Origin: Opitutales bacterium UBA5694 | GTDB taxonomy: Bacteria > Verrucomicrobiota > Verrucomicrobiia > Opitutales > Opitutaceae | Length of the DNA: 64,000 nt | NCBI GenBank assembly: GCA_002420185.1 | Contig: DIHO01000019.1 | Span: 310,001-374,000 of the forward strand | Direction: 5' to 3' | Part shown: piece after piece, positions 35,692-45,465 of the stretch | How positions within the stretch are numbered: position 1 is the stretch's first letter | How the letters are laid out: every line of letters begins with the position of its first letter | Position numbers and translations under genes: made by a program | Notes under the pieces: model-generated | The model's input: the letters and a program-made list of their open reading frames with translations, nothing else | Databases searched by the model: none | What the model was told of the DNA's origin: nothing

Positions 35692-36513
35692 ATGAAGCTG
35701 CCAGTTGAGGATGATTTCAATGACGTGTTAGGAAAGGCTCAAAAGGGTCAGGGGATTTCGACGGAAGTTCTAGCGGAAACTACAGGGTTGTCGGAAGAGA
35801 GCATTCGAAAGGTGCGTCGTGGGGATTTTGAGCCGAACGATGTTGCGATATTGGGACAAGCTTTGGGGCTCAACGTAGAAGCCCTTTTGGCAATTGGGAG
35901 AAACGAATGGTACCCAGAGAAACCGAAAGCCATTGAAGGATTCGAGCTCATTGCGACCCCTTTTTACGATATGTACGTGAATGCCTACCTGGTATCGGAT
36001 CTAGCTACCAGGGAAACGATCGCGTTCGATACGGGGACGGATCCCGAGCCTATTCTGGAATCACTGTCCAAAAGAGGACTGACGCTAAAAACACTTTTCG
36101 TGACCCATTCGCACAGTGATCACATTGAGGGAGCTGATTTGATATTGGAAAAGACGGGTGCGAGCGCGGTAATCAGTCGAATCGAGCCAGAAGTTCCCTT
36201 TGCTGCGGAGAAGATCGAAGAGGGATATGTAGCCAGAATCGGTTGTCTTAGTATTGAAATGTTCAATACAACAGGCCATACGGAAGGAGGATCAACCTTT
36301 GTGGTTTCAGGCTTGAGTCGAACCGTTGCGATTGTAGGAGATGCCATATTCGCGGGCTCCATGGGTGGCGCTAATGTTTCTTACGAGCAGGGTCTCGCTG
36401 GATTGAAGAAGATTCTTTCATTGCCGGATGATACGGTTATCGCCTCGGGACATGGCCCCCTGACAACGGTCGGTCAGGAGAAAGAAATGAATTGTTTCTA
36501 TAGGGTGGGCTAG
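35692..36513 (+). CDS. HTH-metallo-beta-lactamase fold fusion protein
   Basis: Two-domain protein (273 residues). Residues ~10-65 look like a Cro/C1 or MerR-like helix-turn-helix (ISTEVLAETTGLSEESIRKVRRGDFEPNDVAILGQALG). Residues ~85-273 are a metallo-beta-lactamase hydrolase with the zinc motif H139-S-H141-S-D143-H144 (THSHSDHIEG), a later His in TTGHTEGGS, Asp in VGDAIF, and GHGP near the end, as in glyoxalase II-type enzymes. The joint presence of a DNA-binding-like domain and a hydrolase is unusual. ATG 35692 is chosen over an upstream TTG. It stands alone, convergent with the ABC-F gene. The activity is unknown. Confidence 0.8.
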   Translation: MKLPVEDDFNDVLGKAQKGQGISTEVLAETTGLSEESIRKVRRGDFEPNDVAILGQALGLNVEALLAIGRNEWYPEKPKAIEGFELIATPFYDMYVNAYLVSDLATRETIAFDTGTDPEPILESLSKRGLTLKTLFVTHSHSDHIEGADLILEKTGASAVISRIEPEVPFAAEKIEEGYVARIGCLSIEMFNTTGHTEGGSTFVVSGLSRTVAIVGDAIFAGSMGGANVSYEQGLAGLKKILSLPDDTVIASGHGPLTTVGQEKEMNCFYRVG

Positions 36514-36665
36514 CCTCCCTTTCGTTGATCCGTCCTTTTCGGATTAATTATCCGCTACGCTGAATCTACTGTAACATTCCCTGTAGTCTCATAGTGGCGA
36601 AGCTCAGAGAGCGGAGACTGTTGTTACGGAAGTAGGGAGGTTTTAGTGGATCAATATCGCTTTCG

Positions 36666-38297
36666 TTAAATTTTCATCGCTTTCTCTTCTTTCTTAATCC
36701 GGTCCAAATATTCGGTCACGTTGCAGGTGAGCATTCTTGTGCCGGTTTTGCTAACTTCGAGAACCTTGTTGACGATCGGATCGAGGAAATCACGGTCGTG
36801 ACTGACCAAGATCACTGTACCATCAAACGCTTTAACAGCGTCTTGAAGAATCTCCTTACTTTTAATATCCAAGTGATTGGTCGGCTCGTCAAGAATGATG
36901 GTGTTGGCTTCTCGCATAAGCATCTTCGCTAGGGCAAGTCGATTTCGCTCACCGCCGGAAAGCACGCTGGTTTTTTTGAATACATCGTCTTTTCGAAATA
37001 GGAGTGCCCCTAGGACAGCCCGTGGGTTGGACTCCTCGCGATTGGCTTCTGCCGAGGATTGTTCGACTTCTTCCAAAACCGTTTTATCTGGATCCAATTC
37101 TTCGGCCTGCTGTTGGGCGAAGTAAGATAGAACCGTGTTGATTCCCAACGTCCGCTCTCCCTCCTGGAAGGGCTCGATACCGGCTAGAATACGAGCGAGG
37201 GTTGACTTTCCGGCGCCGTTTACTCCGACAACCGCAATTCGATCACCTTTGTCGATGTAGAAGTCGAGTCCCTTGAAGATCTGTAGTTCGTCGTAGGACT
37301 TAGACATATTTTTAAGTTCAATGACTTTTGCACTAGCAGGTGGAGGGGGCGGAAATCTGAAATAGATCTTTTTTTCCTTTGGAGGTAGTTTAATAATCTC
37401 TATCTTCTCCAATTCCTTCATTCGGCTTTGCACGATTGAGGCCTTTTTGACATTTCCTCGAAAGCGATTGATAAAGTCCTTTTGGCGTTGGATCTCGATT
37501 TGCTGGTTTTTGACCTTCTTTCGCAGGACACCGAGATCCGCTTCGGATTGCCTAACGTAGACGGAATAGTTTCCGCTGTAGGATTTGAGAGCTCCCATCG
37601 AAAGATGGATCGTTCGATTGGTAACGGTATCGAGGAACGCCCGGTCGTGGGAAATGACCATGAGTGATCCTTCGTAGCGGGTGAGATAATCCTCCAGCCA
37701 TTGTTGCGAAATGATGTCCAAATGGTTAGTAGGTTCATCGAGTAGAAGTAGAGAGGGTTCTCTTAGCAGCAGTTTTGCCAGCGCCATGCGCATTTGCCAG
37801 CCACCAGAAAACTCGCTAGTTTCGCGTTCAAAGTCGGATTTTGCGAACCCGAGACCCATGAGGGTCTTTTCGATCTTCGACTTCATTTTTTCAGGTTCAT
37901 GAGACTCAAGTTTTTGCTCCCAGGCACCGATTTGATCGAGAAGATCGTAGTACTCTTCGGATGAAGTATCCATATCCATCATCTGCTCATCCGCTTCATC
38001 GATATTCTTCTGAAGGGCCAGTGCATCTTCGAAGGCCGTAGACACTTCGCCGTAGAGCGTCTTCCCCTTCAGCTCAATACCATCTTGTGGAAGATATCCT
38101 AGGGTGACGTAGCTAGGACGTTCTACTTCGCCGGAATCGATCTCTGCCTCATTCAGAAGCAGCTTAATCAGGGTAGACTTTCCAGATCCATTCGACCCGA
38201 CTAGCCCGATGCGGTCACGTGCAGCAATAGATGTGGATATCTTGTTGTAGATAACCTTTTCACCGTAACGGAGCGAGACATCGACTATATTGATCAT
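36666..38297 (-). CDS. ABC-F family ATPase (ribosome-associated)
   Basis: Cytosolic ABC-F protein (543 residues), two ATPase cassettes without membrane domains. First cassette: Walker A VGSNGSGKST, signature FSGGWQMRMAL, Walker B LLLLDEPTNHLD. Second: VGVNGAGKST, signature LSGGERNRLAL, Walker B TIILDEPTNHLD. The interdomain linker (P-site tRNA-interaction motif) is rich in Arg/Lys (KKVKNQQIEIQRQKDFINRF). Such proteins act on stalled ribosomes or in energy-linked translation control; some give antibiotic resistance. The sequence resembles YbiT/Uup-like members, but the subfamily cannot be fixed by eye. It is convergent with the HTH-metallohydrolase gene. Confidence 0.94.
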   Translation of the reverse strand: MINIVDVSLRYGEKVIYNKISTSIAARDRIGLVGSNGSGKSTLIKLLLNEAEIDSGEVERPSYVTLGYLPQDGIELKGKTLYGEVSTAFEDALALQKNIDEADEQMMDMDTSSEEYYDLLDQIGAWEQKLESHEPEKMKSKIEKTLMGLGFAKSDFERETSEFSGGWQMRMALAKLLLREPSLLLLDEPTNHLDIISQQWLEDYLTRYEGSLMVISHDRAFLDTVTNRTIHLSMGALKSYSGNYSVYVRQSEADLGVLRKKVKNQQIEIQRQKDFINRFRGNVKKASIVQSRMKELEKIEIIKLPPKEKKIYFRFPPPPPASAKVIELKNMSKSYDELQIFKGLDFYIDKGDRIAVVGVNGAGKSTLARILAGIEPFQEGERTLGINTVLSYFAQQQAEELDPDKTVLEEVEQSSAEANREESNPRAVLGALLFRKDDVFKKTSVLSGGERNRLALAKMLMREANTIILDEPTNHLDIKSKEILQDAVKAFDGTVILVSHDRDFLDPIVNKVLEVSKTGTRMLTCNVTEYLDRIKKEEKAMKI

Positions 38298-38452
38298 AGA
38301 AAGGAGGGCACCTTAGGAGGTGTATTAGGAGCGTCAAGCGGGATTCCGCTTAAAGAAGCGTGATCAAATAGCAGGCTAGGATAGGCTCACCAGTTGTAGG
38401 CTGGAACATCTCGTGGATATGGAATGGGATTCCTTAAAGCAGGGCCACTCTT

Positions 38453-39199
38453 TCAGTAAGTCGCTCTTCCGCCTGAAAGATCGAAACAAAAACCGGTCGT
38501 GTAACTGTTTTCTGGTGATACTATAAAACGTATTGTAGATACAACTTCGTCAAGTGTACCGCAGCGTTCCATAGGGATTTTAGAGGTCATGTAGTCGATT
38601 TGTTCCTGAGGAATATCATCGTGTATCGGAGTCTTGATGACAGCGGAAGCAAGAGAGTTGATTGTGATTCCGGTTTTCGCGTATTCCTTGCCGATTGTCT
38701 TCACCAACCCGATGACACCAGCTTTAGTTGTGGAATAGGATACCATACCCGCGTTTCCCTCTTTCCCCGCGATCGAGGCAATTAGTAGGATACGGCCATA
38801 GTTCCGCTCTACCATGTGAGGTAGCAGGGTCTTGGCTAGGATGAAGGAGCCCATTAGATTGACTTCAAAAACCTTTTGGAAGTCGGGTACCGGGATATCG
38901 ACGATTTTCGTGTTGGTCTGTCCCACAATTCCGGCGGCATTCACTGCTATATCGATTTGCCCAAATGTATCCAGAACTTGAGAAACGGCAGCTCGAACAC
39001 TTTCTTCTGAGCTAACATCCGTTTGCAGAGCAATCACTTCACCTGCTAGCGAGGCTTTTGCCTTTTGAAGCCCTTCTTCATTAATGTCACAAATTGCTAC
39101 TTTAGCCCCTTCTGAGGTTAGCCGAATGGCTGTAGCCAAGCCTATTCCTGAAGCTCCGCCGGTAACGATGGCTACCTGATTTTTAATGGTTCGTTCCAT
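38453..39199 (-). CDS. Short-chain dehydrogenase/reductase
   Basis: Classical SDR (248 residues). The cofactor motif is TGGASGIG (13-20), with the NAAG motif at INAVNAAG-like position 87-90, Ser142, Tyr155 and Lys159 (YSTTK). Asp38 after strand beta-2 (AICDIN) suggests NAD preference. It resembles 3-oxoacyl-ACP reductase and sugar dehydrogenases such as the 2-keto-3-deoxy-fuconate type. The presence of an FAH-family sugar-acid enzyme in the region makes a sugar-acid role plausible but unproven. It lies between the PhoX-like gene and the ABC-F gene, all on the minus strand with no short spacing. Confidence 0.9.
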   Translation of the reverse strand: MERTIKNQVAIVTGGASGIGLATAIRLTSEGAKVAICDINEEGLQKAKASLAGEVIALQTDVSSEESVRAAVSQVLDTFGQIDIAVNAAGIVGQTNTKIVDIPVPDFQKVFEVNLMGSFILAKTLLPHMVERNYGRILLIASIAGKEGNAGMVSYSTTKAGVIGLVKTIGKEYAKTGITINSLASAVIKTPIHDDIPQEQIDYMTSKIPMERCGTLDEVVSTIRFIVSPENSYTTGFCFDLSGGRATY

Positions 39200-39364
39200 A
39201 AGAATTTATGTAAGACTGATTGCTAATGGGTTATGAGTGAGTGCAAGAGTGAAGTTTGTTAACTCCCACCAGCATTCACTAGTTTGATCCTGCACGTTAT
39301 CAAGTTCTGCTACTTCATTGCACTCAGAGCTGTCAGAAGCGCTGTCGGAGCTATACTAACCCAC

Positions 39365-40777
39365 TTATGCAATCCGATCTCGCCAAGGACCTGTGATAGC
39401 GAGCGTCTCTCCAGGGCTATTCTGGATATTGACGAATAGAGTGGTACCGTCTGGAGAAAAACAAGCTCCGGCAACTTCGCTCTTCACCTGAACGTGTCCG
39501 ATTTTGTACATTTTCCCTTCGTTTGTAATGCCAACAATGGTGCTGTTTTCATTGTCGTCCTCACAGATGATAATGTCCCCCCACGGAGCCACGGTAAGAT
39601 TGTCACAGGCCTTGAGCAGTTCCAAATCTTGGCTTTCGATGAAAAGTTCTAGTTTACCCGGTTTTGTAGACTCCTTACTCATACCTTCAAACCTACTGGG
39701 GCGGTATCGGAAAATCTGACCAAGCTTTTTCGGTCCGCCGTTGGTGCAGGCAAAGTAGATTTCGCCATTTCCGTAAAACATTCCTTCACCGCGAGCGAAT
39801 CGAGCTGCCCCGTTTTCAAATCCTTTGTAGCGAAGGTCGTCATTTGGTGCGGCGGGGTCATCGATGTCGATCCATTCCACCTCCATAGACTGTTTGACGG
39901 GGAAACTGGGAAAGTCGATCTCTTCCCAATTCCGTGTATCGCTTGAGGGAGCCCCCTTGATGACGAGTGCCTGAAGACGACCCCCTTGGGCCAGTTGGCC
40001 TCTGATATTGGGAATAAAGCGATAGATGAGGCCATCTGGACGATCTTCGGTTTGGTAGACGACACCACTGGCTGGATCCACGGAGACCGCTTCATGGTTG
40101 AATCTTCCCATGTCCTTTAGTGGCACTGGATCTGCAAGGCCGATCTCATAATTGGCGGGCACCTCGAAGTTGTAGCCATGATCCTTCTTTAGTTGATCAT
40201 TGGCTCTATTGACATTCTCTTCGCACGTGATCCAGGAGCCCCATGGAGTTACGCCACCGGAGCAGTTTCGGATGGTTCCGGTAAGGGAGAGATAATGGCG
40301 TTTCAATTCCTGAGTTCGCGTATCAAATACTAGTGTAGTTGTGCCGCCAGTGCAATGATAGCCGTTGGAGCCGCTGTCATACCGCTTGGAATCGCTAATG
40401 CCTTTCCACTCACTAGATTTCAAGTACTCAACTTTCTCCTCCTGTAAAGGGCTGACTTCGTGGTTGCGTACGATTAAGGTGAGTCCATTGGGTCCGGGAA
40501 ACGTAGCCATTCCGTCGTGCGCTGGGGGAACGATCTGTCCGTCGTCCATTCGGGCCCCTCGCTCAGATATGGCTTTGTAGCTAAAACCTTTTGGTAGTTT
40601 GAGACGACCATCGGGATCGCTTAATAAGGGCCCGTAGCCCTCGGTGGCTAGACTGGTTGAACCGAGCTCACCAGAAGAAACAGTCTTCGAGTAATTTTGT
40701 GAACAGGCACTCAATCCGAGAAACCCTGAAGTTAGGAGGGAGTTTTTGAGGAATTCGCGCCTGTTAGGTTTTTTCAT
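39365..40777 (-). CDS. PhoX-like (DUF839) alkaline phosphatase family protein
   Basis: Exported protein (470 residues) with Tat signal NRREFLKNSLLTSGFLGLSAC, where the Cys suggests a possible lipoprotein. Family features: LPKGFSYKAISERGARMDDGQIVPPAHDGMA, IVRNHEVSP, CSGGVTPWGSWITCEENV, FNHEAVSVDPASGVVYQTED, and the C-terminal ACFSPDGTTLFVNIQNSPG. PhoX enzymes are calcium/iron-dependent phosphatases, but the DUF839 superfamily is wider and this member need not be an alkaline phosphatase. Export would use the Tat system encoded nearby. No PHO box recognised. Confidence 0.85.
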   Translation of the reverse strand: MKKPNRREFLKNSLLTSGFLGLSACSQNYSKTVSSGELGSTSLATEGYGPLLSDPDGRLKLPKGFSYKAISERGARMDDGQIVPPAHDGMATFPGPNGLTLIVRNHEVSPLQEEKVEYLKSSEWKGISDSKRYDSGSNGYHCTGGTTTLVFDTRTQELKRHYLSLTGTIRNCSGGVTPWGSWITCEENVNRANDQLKKDHGYNFEVPANYEIGLADPVPLKDMGRFNHEAVSVDPASGVVYQTEDRPDGLIYRFIPNIRGQLAQGGRLQALVIKGAPSSDTRNWEEIDFPSFPVKQSMEVEWIDIDDPAAPNDDLRYKGFENGAARFARGEGMFYGNGEIYFACTNGGPKKLGQIFRYRPSRFEGMSKESTKPGKLELFIESQDLELLKACDNLTVAPWGDIIICEDDNENSTIVGITNEGKMYKIGHVQVKSEVAGACFSPDGTTLFVNIQNSPGETLAITGPWRDRIA

Positions 40778-40941
40778 AACGGGATTCTACGCTACTTATT
40801 TCTTTAAATTGGATTTTTGGATTTGGTCCGATTGAAAAAGGCGTTGTTTCAATATTGTTTAATATTCTGGTCAATAAAATCGAGTTTGTAAATTGGGGCT
40901 TAACTTCAATTTGAAAACTGATACTCACCGCTTGAGAATCG

Positions 40942-42222
40942 CTAGTGCGAGACGATAAACGGGGCGATGATACCCTGAACACTTGCTGGGAAGAAACCTT
41001 CGATATGTACACCGTCATCTTCGGGTTTTTGGTGGCGAATACCTCCACTGCAATGTAACTTTGAGATGATGTCATAACGATCGTACGGTATGACGATTCT
41101 GGAGGGTGCTAGTTTTGCGTTGAGGACCGTCGAAATGTCTTCTTTTAGAGCTTTAAGTCCTTCTCCTGTGGCGGCACTAATGAATAGGGCATCTTCATAA
41201 AGAAGCTTTATCCGGCAAAGGGCTTCCACATCCCCAAATTTGTCGATTTTATTGAAAACGAGGAGCCTTGGGTTCTCGGTGGCTCCAATTTCTGCCAATA
41301 CCGATTCAGTTGTTTCAAAGTGACTTTCGAATTCCGGATTCGAGACATCGACTAAGTGTATAAGCAGATCGGCGACGATAGCTTCTTCAAGAGTCGCTTT
41401 GAAAGCATCGACGAGCCTGTGAGGAAGACGTCTCACAAATCCAACGGTATCAGTCAAAAGCACATGTTGGCTTTTGTCGAGATCGAGGCGACGGGTCGTG
41501 GGGTCGAGGGTGGCGAATAATTTGTCTTCTGCAAGAGCGTTTGACTGAGTGAGCTTGTTTAAAAGCGAAGATTTGCCAGCATTTGTGTATCCAACTATTG
41601 AAACAGTGGGGACAGGAAGGCGGATGCGCTTGGACCGTTGCACGTGCCGGTGTTTGATAACCTCTTTGAGCTCCTTTTTTGTAATCGCAATGCGATCGTT
41701 GATCATGCGTCGATCCGCTTCCAGCTGGGTTTCACCTTGACCTCTGGCACCTGTGCCCCCACCTCGTTGCCGACTCAAGTGAGTCCAAGCTCTGGTCAAG
41801 CGCGGCAGAGAGTACTGCATGCGAGCAAGAGCTACCTGAAGGACAGCTTCTTTGGTCTGAGCCCTTTCGGAAAAAATGTCGATGATCACCTCTTGGCGGT
41901 CAATTACAGCGATTTTGGATTCACGCTCCCAATTTCGTTGCTGAGCAGGGGAGAGTTCCTCATCGAAAATGATAACGTCTATTTTTTGCTCTTGAATGAT
42001 GCTGATGATCTCCTCGAGTTTCCCTTTCCCAACGAGAAAAGCGGGCGTGGGCTTGCGGAGCTTGATAATCATCTCGCCCGTTATGGGAATATCCAGATTT
42101 AGTGTAAGTTCCGCTAGTTCAGCTAATAAGTATTCAGATTCCTGACGCGTCATATTGGGATGTTGAATCCCGACAAGAAGGGCACTCTGAACTTTTTTTC
42201 TATTTTCTTCGAGCTCGAACAA
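40942..42222 (-). CDS. hflX: GTPase HflX
   Basis: HflX-family GTPase (426 residues) that binds the 50S subunit and splits stalled or hibernating ribosomes. N-terminal HflX domain: FLVGKGKLEEI, then FDEELSPAQQRNWE, and the diagnostic RGGGTGARGQGETQLEADRR. The G domain has G1 GYTNAGKSS, G3 DTVGF, and G4 NKID. TTG 42222 is the apparent start; the frame stays open a little upstream and there is no Shine-Dalgarno site, so the exact N-terminus is uncertain. It lies downstream of ppdK but is separated from it by a strong terminator, implying its own promoter. Confidence 0.94.
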   Translation of the reverse strand: MFELEENRKKVQSALLVGIQHPNMTRQESEYLLAELAELTLNLDIPITGEMIIKLRKPTPAFLVGKGKLEEIISIIQEQKIDVIIFDEELSPAQQRNWERESKIAVIDRQEVIIDIFSERAQTKEAVLQVALARMQYSLPRLTRAWTHLSRQRGGGTGARGQGETQLEADRRMINDRIAITKKELKEVIKHRHVQRSKRIRLPVPTVSIVGYTNAGKSSLLNKLTQSNALAEDKLFATLDPTTRRLDLDKSQHVLLTDTVGFVRRLPHRLVDAFKATLEEAIVADLLIHLVDVSNPEFESHFETTESVLAEIGATENPRLLVFNKIDKFGDVEALCRIKLLYEDALFISAATGEGLKALKEDISTVLNAKLAPSRIVIPYDRYDIISKLHCSGGIRHQKPEDDGVHIEGFFPASVQGIIAPFIVSH

Positions 42223-42323
42223 AGAGGAGAGGGGGTTAGTCTGTAATTTTGAGTCTGAAGGATCTATGAAATAACTATCAACTATCTAGACGAATTTGTC
42301 AAAAATGCTAGTTTGTCTATTGA

Positions 42324-42360
42324 GAAAAATTTGCCCTGCTCCCAGTAGCGAGAGCAGGGC
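42324..42360 (-). terminator. Intrinsic terminator of ppdK
   Basis: Reading the minus strand: stem GCCCTGCTC / GAGCAGGGC (9 bp perfect), a 10-base loop, then AAATTTTTC. It starts about 38 bp past the ppdK stop and lies about 100 bp before the hflX start. Confidence 0.82.
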
Positions 42361-42397
42361 ACGGTTGAAAGTTGGGTTAGCGAAATTGGCAAGCCTT

Positions 42398-45157
42398 CTA
42401 CGCTTCGGCCTCAATCGCTGCTTGGGCGGCGGCGAGACGGGCCACTGGAACGCGATTAGGCGAACAGCTAACATAAGACAGGCCAGCATTGTGGCAGAAT
42501 TTGATAGATGCGGGGTCGCCTCCATGCTCTCCACAGATGCCTAACTTGATATCAGGGTTTGTGAATTTTCCACCGTCAACACCTTGCTTCACCAATGAGC
42601 CAACTCCTTCTTGGTCGAGCGTTGCAAACGGATTCTGCGGAATGATATCGAGGTCCTTGTACTTGCCTAGGAAGCTGCCTGCATCGTCGCGACTCATTCC
42701 CAAAGTGGTCTGAGTAAGGTCGTTGGTGCCAAAGCTAAAGAACTGTGCGGTTTTCGCGATTTCTGCAGAAGTTACACAAGCACGAGGCACTTCAAGCATT
42801 GTGCCTACTAGGTAGTCGATTTTTACGCCCTTAGCTTTCTGAACCTCAGCTGCGACGCGATGAACAATCGCCACTTGGTTGTCGAGCTCATCCTTGAAAC
42901 CTACCAGAGGTATCATGATCTCTGGCTTCACTTTGATTTTGCTCTTTAGCTTGAGTACCTGAGCGGCAGCTTCGAACACGGCTCGAGCTTGCATTTCAGT
43001 GATTTCCGGGTAGGAAATCCCAAGTCGACATCCACGATGCCCCAGCATTGGGTTCTCTTCGTGAAGTGCTCGAACACGATCGCTAACTATTTCCGGAGAA
43101 ACTCCTAAGTGCTCTGCCAAGTCCCGACGAGAAGCGTCGTCGTGTGGTAAGAACTCATGTAATGGAGGATCGAGGAATCGAATAGTGACTGGGCGGCCTT
43201 CCATCGCTTTAAAAAGACCGTTGAAGTCCTTGCGTTGGAAAGGAAGCAGCTTCTTTAGGGCTGCCTTGCGCGCGGCTACTGAAGGAGCGAGTATCATCTC
43301 ACGCATGTAGGATATGCGATCACCTTCGAAGAACATATGTTCGGTGCGGCATAGGCCGATGCCTTCTGCTCCCATAGATACAGCAGACTTGGACTGCTCC
43401 GGAGAGTCAGCGTTCGTGCGAACACCCATTGTACGATACTTGTCAGACCATTTCATTATCTGATTGAACATTTGGTAGGTGTAGCTCTTCTCAGCTTTCA
43501 TCTTGCCTGCTAGGACCTGAGAGACTTCTGAAGGTGCGGTTGCTACGCTTCCGGCGAAAATTTCACCAGTGGTGCCATCGATAGAAATTGAGTCACCCTC
43601 CTTGAGGACGATCTTCCCTGCAGTAAGAGTTGCTGAAGTGTAGTCGATGTGGATGCCGGAAGCACCACAAATACAAACCTTGCCCATTTGGCGAGCAACT
43701 AGAGCCGCGTGAGACGAAACACCTCCTCGTGAAGTTAGGATCCCGTCTGAAGCTATCATGCCACGCAGGTCTTCTGGAGAAGTCTCTTCTCGGCAAAGAA
43801 CAACTGAGTTGCCGAATGCGACTTCCTTCTCGGCATCGGCCGCGTTGAAGACGATTTTGCCCGAAGCCGCTCCAGGGCCTGCGGGAAGACCGGTTGCCAT
43901 CAACTTGGCCTTCTTGATGGCGTTCGTGTCAAAGATCGGAACAAGCAAGCTCGAAATTTGGTCCGCAGGGATCTTGGTGACCGCAGTTTGCTGGGTCATC
44001 AGCCTCTGCTTGGTCATCTCGACTGCGATCCGCACAGCGGCAAGACCAGTGCGCTTTCCGTTACGCGTCTGCAGCATGTAGAGCTTCCCGTCTTCAATCG
44101 TGAATTCGAAATCCTGTACGTCGCCAAAGTGTTTTTCCAGCTTCTTACGGACGACGCTGAGCTCCTTATGAGACTTAGGCATGTCGTCAGCGAGCTGGGC
44201 GATCGGGAATGGTGTGCGAACGCCAGCTACTACGTCTTCACCTTGGGCATTGATCAGGTATTCACCGTAGAACACGTTCTCGCCATTGGCGGGGTCACGT
44301 GTGAATGCTACACCTGTTGCGGAAGTGTCGCCTAAGTTACCGAACACCATCAACTGGACGTTAACAGCGGTTCCCCATTCCGCTGGGATACCGTATTTCT
44401 GTCGGTAGAGAATGGCCCTTTCGTTTTCCCAAGAATTGAAAACCGCACTGACTGCCCCATCGAGTTGCTTCTGAACGTCTTGCGGAAATGCACCGCCAGT
44501 TCGATCCTTGATGAGTTTCTGGAAACGCTTGATGACTTCCTTGTTGTCCTCTTCAGTAAGGTCGGAATCAACTGTTACGCCGACTTCCTTCTTCACCAAA
44601 TGCAGTTCGTGCTCGAAGGGGTCTGGCTCGTTTTCCGTACGAGATTGAACGCCCATTACGACATCTCCGTACATTTGAACGAAACGGCGGTAGCAGTCGT
44701 AGGCGAAACGTCCATTACCAGACTTCACCTTGAGGGCCTCTACCGTCTTGTCGTTAAGACCAAGGTTGAGGATCGTGTCCATCATGCCTGGCATGGACTC
44801 GCGAGCGCCAGAGCGAACGGAGAACAGAAGAGGGTTCCTCTGGTCGCCGAACTTCTTACCGCTCTCCTTTTCGCAAAGCTTGATCGCGGCAGCAATCTGG
44901 CCCTTGAGGGCGGCAGGATAAATGCGGCCGTTTTTGTAGTACTCTACACAGACGTCCGTCGTAATTGTGAAGCCACCTGGAACCGGTAGACCGATTCTGG
45001 CCATCTCCGCAAGATTGGCTCCCTTGCCGCCAAGCAAGTTCTTCATTTTGGCGTTACCGTTGGTTTTCTTACCGAACGAGTAAACGTATTTAGCGGCCTT
45101 TGGAGTGCGTTTGCTCGCGACCTTCTTTGCTTTTTTCGCAGTTTTTTTGGATGGCAT
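42398..45157 (-). CDS. ppdK: Pyruvate, phosphate dikinase
   Basis: PPDK (919 residues), interconverting pyruvate + ATP + Pi and PEP + AMP + PPi; in bacteria often used for glycolysis with pyrophosphate or for gluconeogenesis. The N-terminal ATP-grasp part includes LLGGKGANLAEMARIGLPVPGGF. The swivelling phosphohistidine is His483 in TSRGGVSSHAALVARQMG. The C-terminal PEP/pyruvate barrel includes RTEHMFFEGDRI and GICGEHGGDP with the catalytic Cys. A Lys-rich leader of ~23 residues (KKTAKKAKKVASKRTPK) precedes the domain and is atypical. The start is ATG 45157, divergent from tatC. Confidence 0.97.
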   Translation of the reverse strand: MPSKKTAKKAKKVASKRTPKAAKYVYSFGKKTNGNAKMKNLLGGKGANLAEMARIGLPVPGGFTITTDVCVEYYKNGRIYPAALKGQIAAAIKLCEKESGKKFGDQRNPLLFSVRSGARESMPGMMDTILNLGLNDKTVEALKVKSGNGRFAYDCYRRFVQMYGDVVMGVQSRTENEPDPFEHELHLVKKEVGVTVDSDLTEEDNKEVIKRFQKLIKDRTGGAFPQDVQKQLDGAVSAVFNSWENERAILYRQKYGIPAEWGTAVNVQLMVFGNLGDTSATGVAFTRDPANGENVFYGEYLINAQGEDVVAGVRTPFPIAQLADDMPKSHKELSVVRKKLEKHFGDVQDFEFTIEDGKLYMLQTRNGKRTGLAAVRIAVEMTKQRLMTQQTAVTKIPADQISSLLVPIFDTNAIKKAKLMATGLPAGPGAASGKIVFNAADAEKEVAFGNSVVLCREETSPEDLRGMIASDGILTSRGGVSSHAALVARQMGKVCICGASGIHIDYTSATLTAGKIVLKEGDSISIDGTTGEIFAGSVATAPSEVSQVLAGKMKAEKSYTYQMFNQIMKWSDKYRTMGVRTNADSPEQSKSAVSMGAEGIGLCRTEHMFFEGDRISYMREMILAPSVAARKAALKKLLPFQRKDFNGLFKAMEGRPVTIRFLDPPLHEFLPHDDASRRDLAEHLGVSPEIVSDRVRALHEENPMLGHRGCRLGISYPEITEMQARAVFEAAAQVLKLKSKIKVKPEIMIPLVGFKDELDNQVAIVHRVAAEVQKAKGVKIDYLVGTMLEVPRACVTSAEIAKTAQFFSFGTNDLTQTTLGMSRDDAGSFLGKYKDLDIIPQNPFATLDQEGVGSLVKQGVDGGKFTNPDIKLGICGEHGGDPASIKFCHNAGLSYVSCSPNRVPVARLAAAQAAIEAEA

Positions 45158-45465
45158 CCTGAATGAACTATTATTGATTTGCGATGTAGTAGAGGCCCGA
45201 AAAATGACGACTTCCTCTAGGAAAAAGGTTCCTCATAAGGACGGATAGGCGTCTGTCAATGGGATTGATGCGATCTCGTGAGTAAAGAAATTTATGATTG
45301 GATTAGAACTGAATTGCTACCCGGATACCGATTACCTGTTCCAAATTTCAGTGAAGCGGCATAGATGGCTTTTAAAACCCTCCCTGCAACTCGATCCACG
45401 GACTTTCGCAAATTGAAGTTGCTCGATGCGATTCCGCTGTTAATTAAGTCTCTTTGAAAATTTGA

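Noticed and set aside
36120..36362. Minus-strand frames inside the HTH-metallohydrolase gene
   Set aside because: Antisense shadows of a gene with intact catalytic motifs and no independent support.
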